From positions 679,471 through 743,470 of the forward strand of contig NZ_HE611050.1 in the NCBI RefSeq assembly GCF_000285575.1: DNA of 64,000 bases, in the 5' to 3' direction. The notes under the pieces are model-generated. The model saw nothing but the letters and a program-made list of their open reading frames with translations, made no database searches and had not been told where the DNA came from. The position numbers and the translations under genes are program-made. Source of the stretch: Clostridium senegalense JC122. GTDB taxonomy: Bacteria > Bacillota > Clostridia > Clostridiales > Clostridiaceae. This document shows positions 7,594 through 16,170 of the stretch, one piece after another (position 1 is the stretch's first letter; each line of letters starts with the position of its first letter).

Positions 7594-9069
7594 TTACAAT
7601 ATTATGCAGATTAACCCTCCACTTCCTTCATTTATAATTTTTTGAAGAGTTCGTTGCAATTTATTTTGAACATCATCCGGCATTTTATATAATTTGCTTT
7701 GAAGACCCTCTTTAACTATTTCCTCTAATGGCTTTCCAAACATATTACTTTGCCATATTTGGGATGGGTCATTCTCAAATTGATCTAAAATAGCCTTATA
7801 AAAATCTTCACTTTGTTTTTCAGTACCAACTATAGGAACTTCTGTTTCCACATCTGCCCTTATAATATGCAAAGAAGGCGCTGAAGCTTTTAATTTTATG
7901 CCCTTTCTAGCTCCACTATTTATAAGCTCTGGAACCTCTAGCTTCATTTCTGATAACTGCGGAGCTACCAATCCGTATCCTGTATTATTAACATCAATTA
8001 GCGCATCTTTTATTTTATCGTACTCAACTTTAGCCTTATAGAAACTTTCCATCATTTTTAATAATTGACTTTCATTTTCTATATCTATGCTACAAGTTTC
8101 ACCTAAAATTTTATAAAATAATTCTTTCTTAGGTAATATATCTAACCTTGAAGTTCCATCACCCATTTTCATTTCTTTAATTTTTATTGCAGATAAATTC
8201 TCTAATCCATCAAGGTTTTCTAAAATTTTTGTAATATCTCTAACTTTTGTTATTTCTCCACTCATGTCTTTTAAAGCACTCATTATATTAACCTTTAACC
8301 AATGTTTACTATCTAATTCTTCTATCCATTGTGGCATGTCTATGTTAATTTCTTTAACTGGGAATTCTTTAAGTACATTGCTGAATATGTCTGATACACC
8401 CTCTTTATCCAACTCCATAACATTTACTAATTGCACTGGAATATCATATTTTTTTTCCATTTCTTTACGAAGATTTTTACTTTCTTCTGTATTTACATCT
8501 TTGCAATTACATAATATTATAAAAGGTTTATTTATAGATTTTAATTCAGATATAACTCTTTCTTCAGCTTCAACATACTCTTCTCTATCTAATCCTGCAA
8601 TAGAACCATCTGTAGTCATAACTATGCCTATTGTTGAATGATCATTTATTACCTTTTTAGTACCTATTTCTGCTGCTTCCTCAAAAGGAATCTCATAATC
8701 AAACCAAGGTGTATTTACCATTTTAGGGCCTTGTTCTTCATTATATCCTAATGCATTTTTAACTATATACCCAACACAATCTACCATTCTAACTTTAAAT
8801 AAAGCTCCATTTTCCAATTTGATTTCTATTGCCTCATTAGGTACAAACTTAGGTTCTGTCGTATGAATAGATTTTCCTGAACCACTTTGTGGTAATTCAT
8901 CCTTTGCTCTTTCTTTCTTATGTTCATTTTCTATGTTAGGTATAACCATCATTTCCATAAATCTCTTTATGAAAGTTGACTTTCCAGTCCTAACTGGTCC
9001 TACTACCCCAACATATATATCCCCTTGTGTTCTTTCGGCTATATCATTGTATATATTAAAATTTTCCAA
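7594..9069 (-). CDS. spoIVA: stage IV sporulation protein A, spore-coat basement-layer ATPase
   Basis: Role: SpoIVA self-assembles on the forespore outer membrane under ATP hydrolysis and anchors coat and cortex assembly. Seen: 491 aa, essentially the B. subtilis length. Walker A motif GPVRTGKST near residue 25, MVDCVGY as the switch region, and the hydrophobic end GGLICIIL needed for localisation. The start is a TTG with GGGAGGG six bases upstream. It follows the gpsA/redox block. Expression in the mother cell under sigma-E is expected from the family; a motif shared with the ylmC upstream region (9191-9291) may be part of its promoter. Confidence 0.97.
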   Translation of the reverse strand: MENFNIYNDIAERTQGDIYVGVVGPVRTGKSTFIKRFMEMMVIPNIENEHKKERAKDELPQSGSGKSIHTTEPKFVPNEAIEIKLENGALFKVRMVDCVGYIVKNALGYNEEQGPKMVNTPWFDYEIPFEEAAEIGTKKVINDHSTIGIVMTTDGSIAGLDREEYVEAEERVISELKSINKPFIILCNCKDVNTEESKNLRKEMEKKYDIPVQLVNVMELDKEGVSDIFSNVLKEFPVKEINIDMPQWIEELDSKHWLKVNIMSALKDMSGEITKVRDITKILENLDGLENLSAIKIKEMKMGDGTSRLDILPKKELFYKILGETCSIDIENESQLLKMMESFYKAKVEYDKIKDALIDVNNTGYGLVAPQLSEMKLEVPELINSGARKGIKLKASAPSLHIIRADVETEVPIVGTEKQSEDFYKAILDQFENDPSQIWQSNMFGKPLEEIVKEGLQSKLYKMPDDVQNKLQRTLQKIINEGSGGLICIIL

Positions 9070-9190
9070 GTTTCACCCTCCCACAACTTAATATTGACAC
9101 TATATATATATTAGAAAAATAAAACTAATATACCATTTTGATGAAAATTACTTTTAATCAATATTTATTAATGTAATAAAATGAGCTCCT

Positions 9191-9291
9191 ATTTAAATTT
9201 ATTCAATAACTTTAAAATATTTTTATACAAAAGGTAGTATTTAGTTATACGCACTTTAGATTACTTCTTATATTTTTGGTGTCCAAGTTTT
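9191..9291. repeat. intergenic block shared with 20288-20372
   Basis: ATTTAAATTTATTCA at 9191 and TCCAAGTTTT at 9282 recur in the same order at 20288 and 20363. Both copies lie upstream of sporulation-linked genes (spoIVA and ylmC) on the minus strand. The stretch 9070-9374 contains no gene. It may be a degenerate dispersed element or a shared promoter region. Confidence 0.35.
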
Positions 9292-9355
9292 AAAATTTAT
9301 AACTTTTAATTCATCCTATATTCTATACATAGATAGTGAAAATCAGAATAAAATA

Positions 9356-9398
9356 AAAAATAACCATAAAAGAGTTACTCTCTTTTATGGTTATTTTT
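9356..9398 (-). terminator. 19-bp terminator whose loop contains the stop codon of the Fe-S protein gene
   Basis: A near-ideal hairpin (arms 9356-9374 and 9380-9398, 5-base loop) followed by T-rich sequence on the minus strand. The TAA stop at 9375-9377 lies in the loop, so the last codons also form the terminator arm. Confidence 0.88.
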
Positions 9399-10235
9399 TA
9401 TTAAAGGTAAATCAAACCCTTTAGTTATAGCTCCTTTACTACATGCCTTAGCACATTCTCCACATCTTATACATTCTAAACTATTAGGATTTTTATATAC
9501 TTCTATATTTAATTTGCACTTTCTCATACATTTTTTACACATTGTACACTTATCTTTATTAATATTCAACTTATAAAAACTTATAGGATTAAACAATGAA
9601 TATATTGCTCCTAATGGACAAATATATCTACAAAATGGTCTATATACAACTATAGATAAAAGTATGGTTATAATTAGTATAAATATTTTCCATTTAAACA
9701 AAAATCCTATAGTTCCTCTTAATGATACATTCATTATAGTTAAAGGTATACCGGCCTCTAATGTTCCTGCTGGACATATAAGTTTACAAAAGTAAGGACT
9801 TCCTATACCTACATCATCAACTAAAAACATAGGCATAATTATTACAAACACTACTAATATTATATACTTTAAGTATTTCAAAACACCATTAACTTTTTTA
9901 TTGACATTAATCTTTTTAGATGGTATTTTATATAACAAATCTTGTATTAATCCAAAGGGACATATGAACCCACAAATAAGCCTTCCAAATATGACTCCAA
10001 ACAGAGTTATTAAACCAATAGTATAATACGCCACATTATACTTCAACGATCCTATAGTAGCCTGTAGTGACCCTATAGGGCATGATCCTAAGGATCCTGG
10101 ACATGAATAACAATTTAAACCTGGAACACAAGTCTTTTTTAAATTTCCCTTATATATATGACCTTCAAAAAAACCTTTAAAATATCCATTACTAACCATA
10201 GCTGAAATCACTTGTGTAATTCTTCTCTTATCCAA
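9375..10235 (-). CDS. membrane 4Fe-4S polyferredoxin-like protein (NapH/CcoG type)
   Basis: Seen: 286 aa with about five membrane segments. Two membrane-flanking CxxxCP motifs occur (CGFICPFG and CRYICPLGA), with a third Cys motif in CKLICPAG. Near the C-terminus are two ferredoxin clusters: CTMCKKCMRKC and CIRCGECAKAC. An early CYSCPGSLGSCPIG adds Cys. Family knowledge: such proteins carry electrons across or at the membrane. The start is a TTG overlapping the end of the CXXC gene by eight bases. With the CXXC protein and TlpA-like lipoprotein upstream it probably forms a thiol-redox module: electrons pass through this protein to the extracytoplasmic thioredoxin-like partner. That chain is inference. 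Confidence 0.85.
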   Translation of the reverse strand: MDKRRITQVISAMVSNGYFKGFFEGHIYKGNLKKTCVPGLNCYSCPGSLGSCPIGSLQATIGSLKYNVAYYTIGLITLFGVIFGRLICGFICPFGLIQDLLYKIPSKKINVNKKVNGVLKYLKYIILVVFVIIMPMFLVDDVGIGSPYFCKLICPAGTLEAGIPLTIMNVSLRGTIGFLFKWKIFILIITILLSIVVYRPFCRYICPLGAIYSLFNPISFYKLNINKDKCTMCKKCMRKCKLNIEVYKNPNSLECIRCGECAKACSKGAITKGFDLPLIKNNHKRE

Positions 10236-10362
10236 TACCTATACACTCCAAACATATATTTATAGCTTTTTGAAGAACGATACTAACTTCTCCTCTATAA
10301 ATTCCAAATAAAATAAATCCTATAGCCATAAATAAAGTACAATATGTTATAAACTTTTTCAC
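10228..10362 (-). CDS. 44-aa single-span CXXC membrane protein
   Basis: Seen: GTG start at 10362, 44 residues. One hydrophobic helix near the N-terminus (CTLFMAIGFILFGIY), then RGEVSIVLQKAINICLECIGIG with a CLEC (CXXC) motif near the end. The SD is a G-rich stretch (AAGGTGTGGTG). It overlaps the next gene by eight bases. From memory this matches the CD1871A family of small CXXC proteins, found beside TlpA-like and 4Fe-4S genes in clostridia. The CXXC pair is a likely thiol relay in the membrane. It is easily missed by gene callers because of its length and GTG start. Confidence 0.8.
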   Translation of the reverse strand: MKKFITYCTLFMAIGFILFGIYRGEVSIVLQKAINICLECIGIG

Positions 10363-10411
10363 TTTAATCACCACACCTTAATTTAAAATAGAATTTAATA
10401 TTATACATTTT

Positions 10412-10443
10412 TAAATTAAGGCAACAACTGTTACCTTAATTTA
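10412..10443 (-). other. 14-bp intercistronic hairpin between the TlpA-like and CXXC genes
   Basis: TAAATTAAGGTAAC pairs with GTTGCCTTAATTTA on the minus strand, with one G-U pair and a 4-base loop. No U-tract follows, so it looks more like an mRNA-processing or stability hairpin than a full terminator. It may set the ratio of lipoprotein to membrane partners. Confidence 0.5.
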
Positions 10444-10447
10444 GTTA

Positions 10448-11515
10448 TTATTTTAAAAATTCATCTATAATTTTTTTATACTCATCTTTTTCTTTACCAC
10501 CAATTATTGGTTCACCAACTATTTTCCCTTCATTATCAACTAAAATAGTTGTAGGAGTTCCCACTATATCTTTTAAAACTCCATTTTTTAAACTATCATC
10601 AGGAATTATATTGACATATGTAACTGCTTTTTTGGCTAATATATCTTTAGCTCTTTTAGCTGTTTCATCATCTTTAGCATCATTTACTATGCCTAAAATA
10701 TTAACACCCTTATCTTTATACTCATTATATAAATCTTCAAAAACTGGCATTTCTGCTACACAAGGTCCGCATTCAGTTCCCCATATATTTACAACTGTTA
10801 TTTTATGTTGTGAGAATAATTTAGAATCTACCTTATTTCCATTGGTATCCTTTGTATCAAATTCTATTTTATTATTACCTTTAATTTTATTAACTTCATC
10901 TTTAGGTGTCACAATATCTATAATCTTTATACTATTTTTTATATTTTCTGCCTCTTCTAAATAAGTATTATACTCTTTTTTCTCTGCATCACTTAAACCT
11001 TTTAGATATTCATCCTTAGCTCCATAAACTAAGTAGTATTCTATACCATCTTGAGCTCCTACTTTTACACTATTTTTATATTTTTCCTCTATATCTTTTA
11101 AAGTGTTTTCTTTAGCTTTATCTTTCTCTATTCCTACAATTTCAAATAATGGTTTAAAACTTTCCTCAAATAATTTCATATATTCTTCATCTAAATTTTC
11201 ACCATTTGATTTTTCTCCTAATTCTCCAAGCTTTTTAAAAGCACTATCACTTATATAATTTCCTATTAGTTTTCCATAGGTACCTTGTCCATCATTACCT
11301 ATTCCTAAAAAGTCAACTACACCTTTTCCTTCTATTTTTTCATTAAAGTCTTTTGGCTTTTTAAAAGATATACCTAACTCACTAATTTTGAATTCATTAT
11401 CTTCTTTTTGTTCTACTTGACTTTTATTTGAATTATTTTTTACGCTATTACCGCATCCTATCATTCCTAATGGTATAATAGTTGCTATTAATAAAATTAT
11501 CATTTTCTTTTTCAT
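10448..11515 (-). CDS. TlpA-like thioredoxin-domain lipoprotein, 355 aa
   Basis: Seen: a lipoprotein signal peptide with lipobox GMIGC at residues 17-21, so membrane-anchored outside the cell. An unassigned middle region of about 190 residues follows. The last 140 residues are a TlpA/ResA-type thioredoxin fold with active site WGTECGPCVAEMP (CGPC), followed by GTPTTILVDNEGKIV with the cis-Pro. Role: extracellular thiol-disulfide reductase. Its reductant is probably supplied by the two downstream membrane redox genes. SD TAGGAGATG fits the ATG at 11515. Substrates are unknown; the long middle region is longer than in typical TlpA proteins. Confidence 0.88.
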   Translation of the reverse strand: MKKKMIILLIATIIPLGMIGCGNSVKNNSNKSQVEQKEDNEFKISELGISFKKPKDFNEKIEGKGVVDFLGIGNDGQGTYGKLIGNYISDSAFKKLGELGEKSNGENLDEEYMKLFEESFKPLFEIVGIEKDKAKENTLKDIEEKYKNSVKVGAQDGIEYYLVYGAKDEYLKGLSDAEKKEYNTYLEEAENIKNSIKIIDIVTPKDEVNKIKGNNKIEFDTKDTNGNKVDSKLFSQHKITVVNIWGTECGPCVAEMPVFEDLYNEYKDKGVNILGIVNDAKDDETAKRAKDILAKKAVTYVNIIPDDSLKNGVLKDIVGTPTTILVDNEGKIVGEPIIGGKEKDEYKKIIDEFLK

Positions 11516-11633
11516 AGTTTAACATCTCCTAAAACTTATATTGTTTTTAATTTACATCTTAAATTATATTCATGCTAACTTACATAAAAATAAAACAAGC
11601 CTTAAATAAACCTTAAAAATATTAACTAATAAA

Positions 11634-11671
11634 AAAACACCCTAAAAGTTTTAATACTTTTAAAGTGTTTT
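11634..11671 (-). terminator. terminator after gpsA
   Basis: A 15-bp stem (with two G-U pairs on the minus strand) 37 bases after the gpsA stop, followed by a run of seven T. It separates gpsA from the redox module. Confidence 0.8.
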
Positions 11672-11707
11672 CCATATAATGTATTAATTTCAAATTTTAT
11701 TTTGCCA

Positions 11708-12712
11708 TTATTCGTATATGCCATTTTCTCTCTTTTTATTTCTTGACATAAGCTCATAAACTCCATATTTAGGATCTTTATTTTCAAATAAAACTTTATA
11801 TAAAACATCTGTTATTGGCATAGTAATATTTTCTTTTTCCTTTAACTCATAAAATGCTTTACAAGCTTTTATCCCTTCAACAACCATACCAACATTTTCA
11901 ACTGCTTCATCCATAGACATACCTTTACCTATTAATATTCCAGCTCTCCTATTTCTACTATGGACACTTGTACAAGTAACTATAAGATCTCCAAAACCTG
12001 TAAGTCCATTAAATGTTTCTGGCTTTCCTCCAAGTTTTATTCCTATTTTCATTATTTCATGCATTCCTCTAGTCATTAATGCTGCTTTAGCATTATCACC
12101 ATACCCTATACCATCTGATATACCTGCTGCTAATGCTATAATATTTTTGCAAGCTCCTCCAATTTCTACACCAATTAAATCATCATTAGTATAAACTCTA
12201 AACTTGCTAGACATAAAAATATCCTGTACCTTTTCAGCTGCATCCATATTCAATGATGAAACTACAACTGTAGTCGGTATATCCACTGCAACTTCTTCAG
12301 CATGAGATGGACCTGATAAAACTACTACAGCAGCATGTTTAATCTCTTCCTCTATTATTTCAGACATTCTTTTCAAAGTACCATTTTCTAAGCCCTTAGC
12401 AACGGTAACAATTATTTGATTTTTATTTACAACAGTTGATAACTGTTTACTTATATTTCTTATAGCATGAGATGGAACAGCCAAAACTATTATACTACTA
12501 TCTTTGACAGCACCTTCCATATCATTATATCCAATCATATTGCTTGGAATTGTAACATTGGGTAAATATTTTATATTTTCTCTTTTTTTATTTATATCTT
12601 CAATTGTCTCTTTTTTATGAGCCCATATAGAAACTTCTACACCTTTTTTTGCTAACATAACACCTAGTGCGCTTCCAAAACTTCCAGCTCCTAATATAGA
12701 TACCTTTTCCAA
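11708..12712 (-). CDS. gpsA: glycerol-3-phosphate dehydrogenase [NAD(P)+]
   Basis: Role: reduces dihydroxyacetone phosphate to sn-glycerol-3-phosphate for phospholipid synthesis. Seen: the dinucleotide-binding GAGSFGSALG at the N-terminus, AKGLENGT, SGPSHAEEV, GGACKNIIALAAGISDG with the catalytic Lys, and GFGDLIVTC. 334 aa, a normal length. I chose the TTG at 12712 because GGGAGG lies seven bases before it. The frame can be extended to a GTG at 12721, but that codon falls within the SD. It follows der in the same direction, as in B. subtilis (der-gpsA-spoIVA), with the redox module inserted before spoIVA. Confidence 0.96.
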   Translation of the reverse strand: MEKVSILGAGSFGSALGVMLAKKGVEVSIWAHKKETIEDINKKRENIKYLPNVTIPSNMIGYNDMEGAVKDSSIIVLAVPSHAIRNISKQLSTVVNKNQIIVTVAKGLENGTLKRMSEIIEEEIKHAAVVVLSGPSHAEEVAVDIPTTVVVSSLNMDAAEKVQDIFMSSKFRVYTNDDLIGVEIGGACKNIIALAAGISDGIGYGDNAKAALMTRGMHEIMKIGIKLGGKPETFNGLTGFGDLIVTCTSVHSRNRRAGILIGKGMSMDEAVENVGMVVEGIKACKAFYELKEKENITMPITDVLYKVLFENKDPKYGVYELMSRNKKRENGIYE

Positions 12713-12801
12713 ATAAAACACCTCCCATTATTCTTAATACCTATATAGTAATTATATACAAATTCTATTTATTTACAAATATAATTTTCTCTTTATACAC
12801 C

Positions 12802-12830
12802 AAGAACTGTGATTTTCAATCACAGTTCTT
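12802..12830. other. 13-bp perfect hairpin between der and gpsA
   Basis: AAGAACTGTGATT pairs with AATCACAGTTCTT. Neither side has a long U-tract, so direction and terminator strength are unclear. It lies 166 bases after the der stop. Confidence 0.5.
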
Positions 12831-12874
12831 ATATTAAGGTATAATCAAATAAATAATAAATCTGTGTTCTCACC

Positions 12875-12923
12875 TATTCGTCACGAATACTTAGTTGACA
12901 AAATCCATACATAATCCTACTAT
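12875..12923 (+). promoter_or_regulatory. candidate plus-strand promoter with adjoining palindrome, facing the 3' end of der
   Basis: TTGACA at 12895-12900, a 17-base spacer and TACTAT at 12918-12923 form a good sigma-A-type promoter. The palindrome TATTCGT-C-ACGAATA at 12875-12889 lies just upstream of the -35. No plus-strand gene follows; transcription would run antisense into der. Confidence 0.4.
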
Positions 12924-12995
12924 GACTGAATTTCATATTCTTGTTTCATGACAAATATATTTTAAATCTTTGACATCTTATTTATTTTAATATGC

Positions 12996-14315
12996 TTAAT
13001 CTTCTTTTCTTTGTCTAAATATTAATTTTATACCTGTACCTTTAAACTCAAAATTCTCTCTTAATTGATTTTCTAAATACCTTTCATAAGAGAAATGTAA
13101 TAAGTTAGGGTCATTCACAAAGAATATAAATGTTGGAGGTTTCGTTCCAACTTGAGTTGCATAAAATATTTTTAGTCTTCTTAATGCTACTATTGGAGGT
13201 TCTTTCATAAGTACCGCTCTACTTATAACATCATTTAACACTCCAGTTGCTACCCTCTTGCTATAGCTATCATAACACTCTTTAGCCATTTGTAATACTT
13301 TATTAACTCTTTGACCTGTTTTAGCTGATATAAATAGATATGGAGCATAATTCATAAATGATAATCCCTTAGCAATATTATTTTGGAATTCTTTCATAGT
13401 TTTATCATCTTTTTCAATCAAATCCCATTTGTTAACTATAACCATTATTGCTTTATTTAATTCATGAGCATATCCAACTATCTTTTCATCTTGATCACTC
13501 AAGCCTTCTGTTGCATCTATCATTAAAATACAAACATCTGCTCTCTCTATTGCAGTAAGAGTTCTTACAACACTATATCTTTCAATTTCCTCTTTAACTT
13601 TACTCTTTCTTCTTAATCCAGCTGTATCTATTAAAGTAAATTTACCTTCATTAGTCTCTACTTTGCTATCAATTGCATCTCTAGTAGTTCCTGGAATATT
13701 ACTTACTATATTTCTATCTTCACCTATTATTTTATTAATTAAAGAAGATTTGCCTACATTAGGCTTTCCTATCATTGCTATTTTTATATCTTCTTCTTCT
13801 TCTTCATTTGCATCATCATAGTTAAAGTGTTTAACTACTTCATCTAACATATCACCAAGGCCTAATCCTTGTGATGCTGATATTGTTACTGGATTTCCAA
13901 TACCTAAGTTATAGAACTCATATGCATTATCTTCTTGTTCTATTCTATCTACCTTATTTACAACTAATACTATAGGCTTCTTACTTTTTCTTAGCATTTG
14001 AGCTACTTCATGGTCTGATGGATGAAGTCCAGCTTTTCCATCAACTATAAACACTATTACATCAGCAGTTTCTATAGCTATGTTTGCCTGTCTTCTCATT
14101 TGACTCATTATTATATCTTCATTAGTAGGCTCAATTCCACCTGTGTCAATAATCGTAAAATTATGATTTAGCCATTCAGCCTCAGCATATATTCTATCTC
14201 TAGTGACTCCTGGTGTATCTTGAACTATAGCAATTCTTTTTCCAGCCAACTTATTAAATAACGTAGATTTACCTACGTTTGGTCTTCCAACTATTGCAAC
14301 TATTGGTTTTCCCAT
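12996..14315 (-). CDS. der: ribosome-assembly GTPase Der (EngA)
   Basis: Role: double GTPase needed for 50S subunit maturation. Seen: two GTPase domains in tandem, the first with [22 protein letters not shown] and NKVD, the second with [17 protein letters not shown] and NKWD. A C-terminal KH-like domain ends the protein. 439 aa, the family length. A strong SD (GGAGGAGG) precedes the ATG. The gene starts directly at the stop of the DUF512 gene and is co-transcribed with it. Confidence 0.98.
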   Translation of the reverse strand: MGKPIVAIVGRPNVGKSTLFNKLAGKRIAIVQDTPGVTRDRIYAEAEWLNHNFTIIDTGGIEPTNEDIIMSQMRRQANIAIETADVIVFIVDGKAGLHPSDHEVAQMLRKSKKPIVLVVNKVDRIEQEDNAYEFYNLGIGNPVTISASQGLGLGDMLDEVVKHFNYDDANEEEEEDIKIAMIGKPNVGKSSLINKIIGEDRNIVSNIPGTTRDAIDSKVETNEGKFTLIDTAGLRRKSKVKEEIERYSVVRTLTAIERADVCILMIDATEGLSDQDEKIVGYAHELNKAIMVIVNKWDLIEKDDKTMKEFQNNIAKGLSFMNYAPYLFISAKTGQRVNKVLQMAKECYDSYSKRVATGVLNDVISRAVLMKEPPIVALRRLKIFYATQVGTKPPTFIFFVNDPNLLHFSYERYLENQLRENFEFKGTGIKLIFRQRKED

Positions 14316-14316
14316 C

Positions 14317-15651
14317 TTAATCCTCCTCCAAATTTTTGTTTATTATGCTTATTAAATCATCCCCAGCATAATCACAAATTAGTATTTTTCTTTTTAAAAT
14401 CTTTTCTAAATCAGAAACTTTATAATCATCTAAAAGTAATCCTTCTTTTTCTTCACCTAATTCATATCCTCTTTTTAACATATTATTAGGCATTATTAAG
14501 TAATCGCCTAAATCATGTTCTTTTACAGTATTTATTATATTCTTACCTGTCAATAGTCCAGCTACTGTAATAGTTTTCCCAAAATATTCATTTTCAACAG
14601 CTATCACATTTATTTTTATTTTAGGATTAGCATCCATAATTTCTTTTGCTGCCTCTTTTATAAATTTTTCAGCTGAAACACCTGTAATCATAGAAATATT
14701 TCCTGATATATTCAAATCAAGGTTACCTATTGTGTTTGATATAGTTTCCCTTAGCATTCTTATCATACCAATTCCATCTTCTAATTGTTCATAAGATCCA
14801 TAATGCTCATTACTTGGAATATCTTCCTCTGCCATAACATAAAATTCATCTGACAGCCTTACAAAAGGATCTCCACTTAATTTTACATATTTACTTTGTA
14901 ACTGTGATACATCTTTTATTAATTCCTTAGAACTGCTTTTATCAAAAAGCTCTAATTCTTTAAGATTTTTTCTAAATTTAGTCACACCTAAAGGAACTAC
15001 TGCTAAATTCTGTACACTCGGATACAAATTATATAAATCTTCTATTGTTTTTACAAGCTCTTCTTTATCATTAATTCCTTTGCAACAAACTACTTGGGTA
15101 TTGATTTTTATGTCAGCATCTGAAAGTTTTTTTAATATGTCGTAAATATTCCCTGCAAACCTATTGTTTAACATTTTAACCCTAAGCTCCGGGTTAGTTG
15201 TATGTACTGATACATTTATAGGACTAATTCTATATTTTATTATCCTATCTATATCTTCATCTTTCATATTAGTTAAAGTTAAAAAATTTCCTTGTAAAAA
15301 AGATAGTCTTGAATCATCATCTTTGAAATATAAAGTTTCTCTCATTCCTTCTGGAAGTTGATCTATAAAACAAAATATGCATTTATTATGACAACTCATA
15401 GGTTTATCCAAAATTGCTTCTTTAAATATTATACCTAAATCTTCATCATACTCTTTTTCTATTTCAAATTCCCAAATTTCTCCATTTGGTTTTTCAACTT
15501 CTATTTCCAAGTATTCATCAGTAATTAGAAATTTGTAATCTATAATATCTTTTACTTCATTTCCATTGATACTTAAAAGCTTATCACCTGTTTCAATTTC
15601 TACTTCTTCAGCTATACTATTAGGAAGAACTTTTGAGATTATATTTTTCAT
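14317..15651 (-). CDS. DUF512 radical SAM protein with N-terminal PDZ-like domain
   Basis: Seen: 444 aa. The first 70 residues look PDZ-like ([19 protein letters not shown]). Then comes [20 protein letters not shown], a CxxxCxxC radical SAM motif with the FIDQLP signature of this family, and the C-terminal DUF512 region. The family is conserved in clostridia and usually sits before der, as here. The biochemical reaction is not known to me. The start has TAGGAGGAATC upstream. It probably heads the der operon. Confidence 0.9.
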   Translation of the reverse strand: MKNIISKVLPNSIAEEVEIETGDKLLSINGNEVKDIIDYKFLITDEYLEIEVEKPNGEIWEFEIEKEYDEDLGIIFKEAILDKPMSCHNKCIFCFIDQLPEGMRETLYFKDDDSRLSFLQGNFLTLTNMKDEDIDRIIKYRISPINVSVHTTNPELRVKMLNNRFAGNIYDILKKLSDADIKINTQVVCCKGINDKEELVKTIEDLYNLYPSVQNLAVVPLGVTKFRKNLKELELFDKSSSKELIKDVSQLQSKYVKLSGDPFVRLSDEFYVMAEEDIPSNEHYGSYEQLEDGIGMIRMLRETISNTIGNLDLNISGNISMITGVSAEKFIKEAAKEIMDANPKIKINVIAVENEYFGKTITVAGLLTGKNIINTVKEHDLGDYLIMPNNMLKRGYELGEEKEGLLLDDYKVSDLEKILKRKILICDYAGDDLISIINKNLEED

Positions 15652-16170
15652 TTAGATTCCTCCTTTTTCTACTTTTTTATACTGTATACATTATGTTATA
15701 TTATATTAATTACTGTTATTAGTCAATATACATTAACAGTTAAAACTTTCTTAAATAGTGTTTTAAATATTATGTTTATCTTAAATTTATTTATACTTAT
15801 ATTTTAATTTTACCCACTTTAATAAGATAATAAAATAAATTTTAAAATCCTATTATTTTAAAATTTATTTTCATATTTAAATTTTAATTATACAATTAAG
15901 TATTTTACTTCATGGAAACTAAAAATACATATTGTAATAATAAAATTTAAACAATTTAAATTTTTATTTTCTTTAATTATCATATATTATTCTTATTTTA
16001 TATATATGATTTCAAATACCTATATTACAAAAAATAGTCTCAAAATAAAAATAAAATCTTATTTTGAGACATAAATTATATTTAGGAGATAATTATCATT
16101 ATTTTTAGTGTTCTATAATAACACTTTATAATTACTATAGTACACTAGTTTGTAACTATTTTCAAATATT
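15652..16170. other. 519-bp gap between the DUF512 gene and the sensor kinase
   Basis: No gene is visible. It holds a 17-bp perfect AT-only hairpin at 15832-15871 (AAAATAAATTTTAAAAT arms, 6-base loop) and the kinase-gene terminator. The der-operon promoter should be near its left end. Confidence 0.55.
16037..16070 (-). terminator. terminator of the two-component operon
   Basis: GTCTCAAAATAA pairs with TTATTTTGAGAC (12 bp), followed by ATTTTTTG on the minus strand, about 100 bases after the kinase stop. Confidence 0.75.

Noticed and set aside
12831-12995. Decayed insertion sequence or small gene between der and gpsA
   Set aside because: A frame starting MKQEYEIQS is quickly interrupted by stops in all frames, and I recognise no family; the stretch is better described by its promoter-like and palindromic signals.
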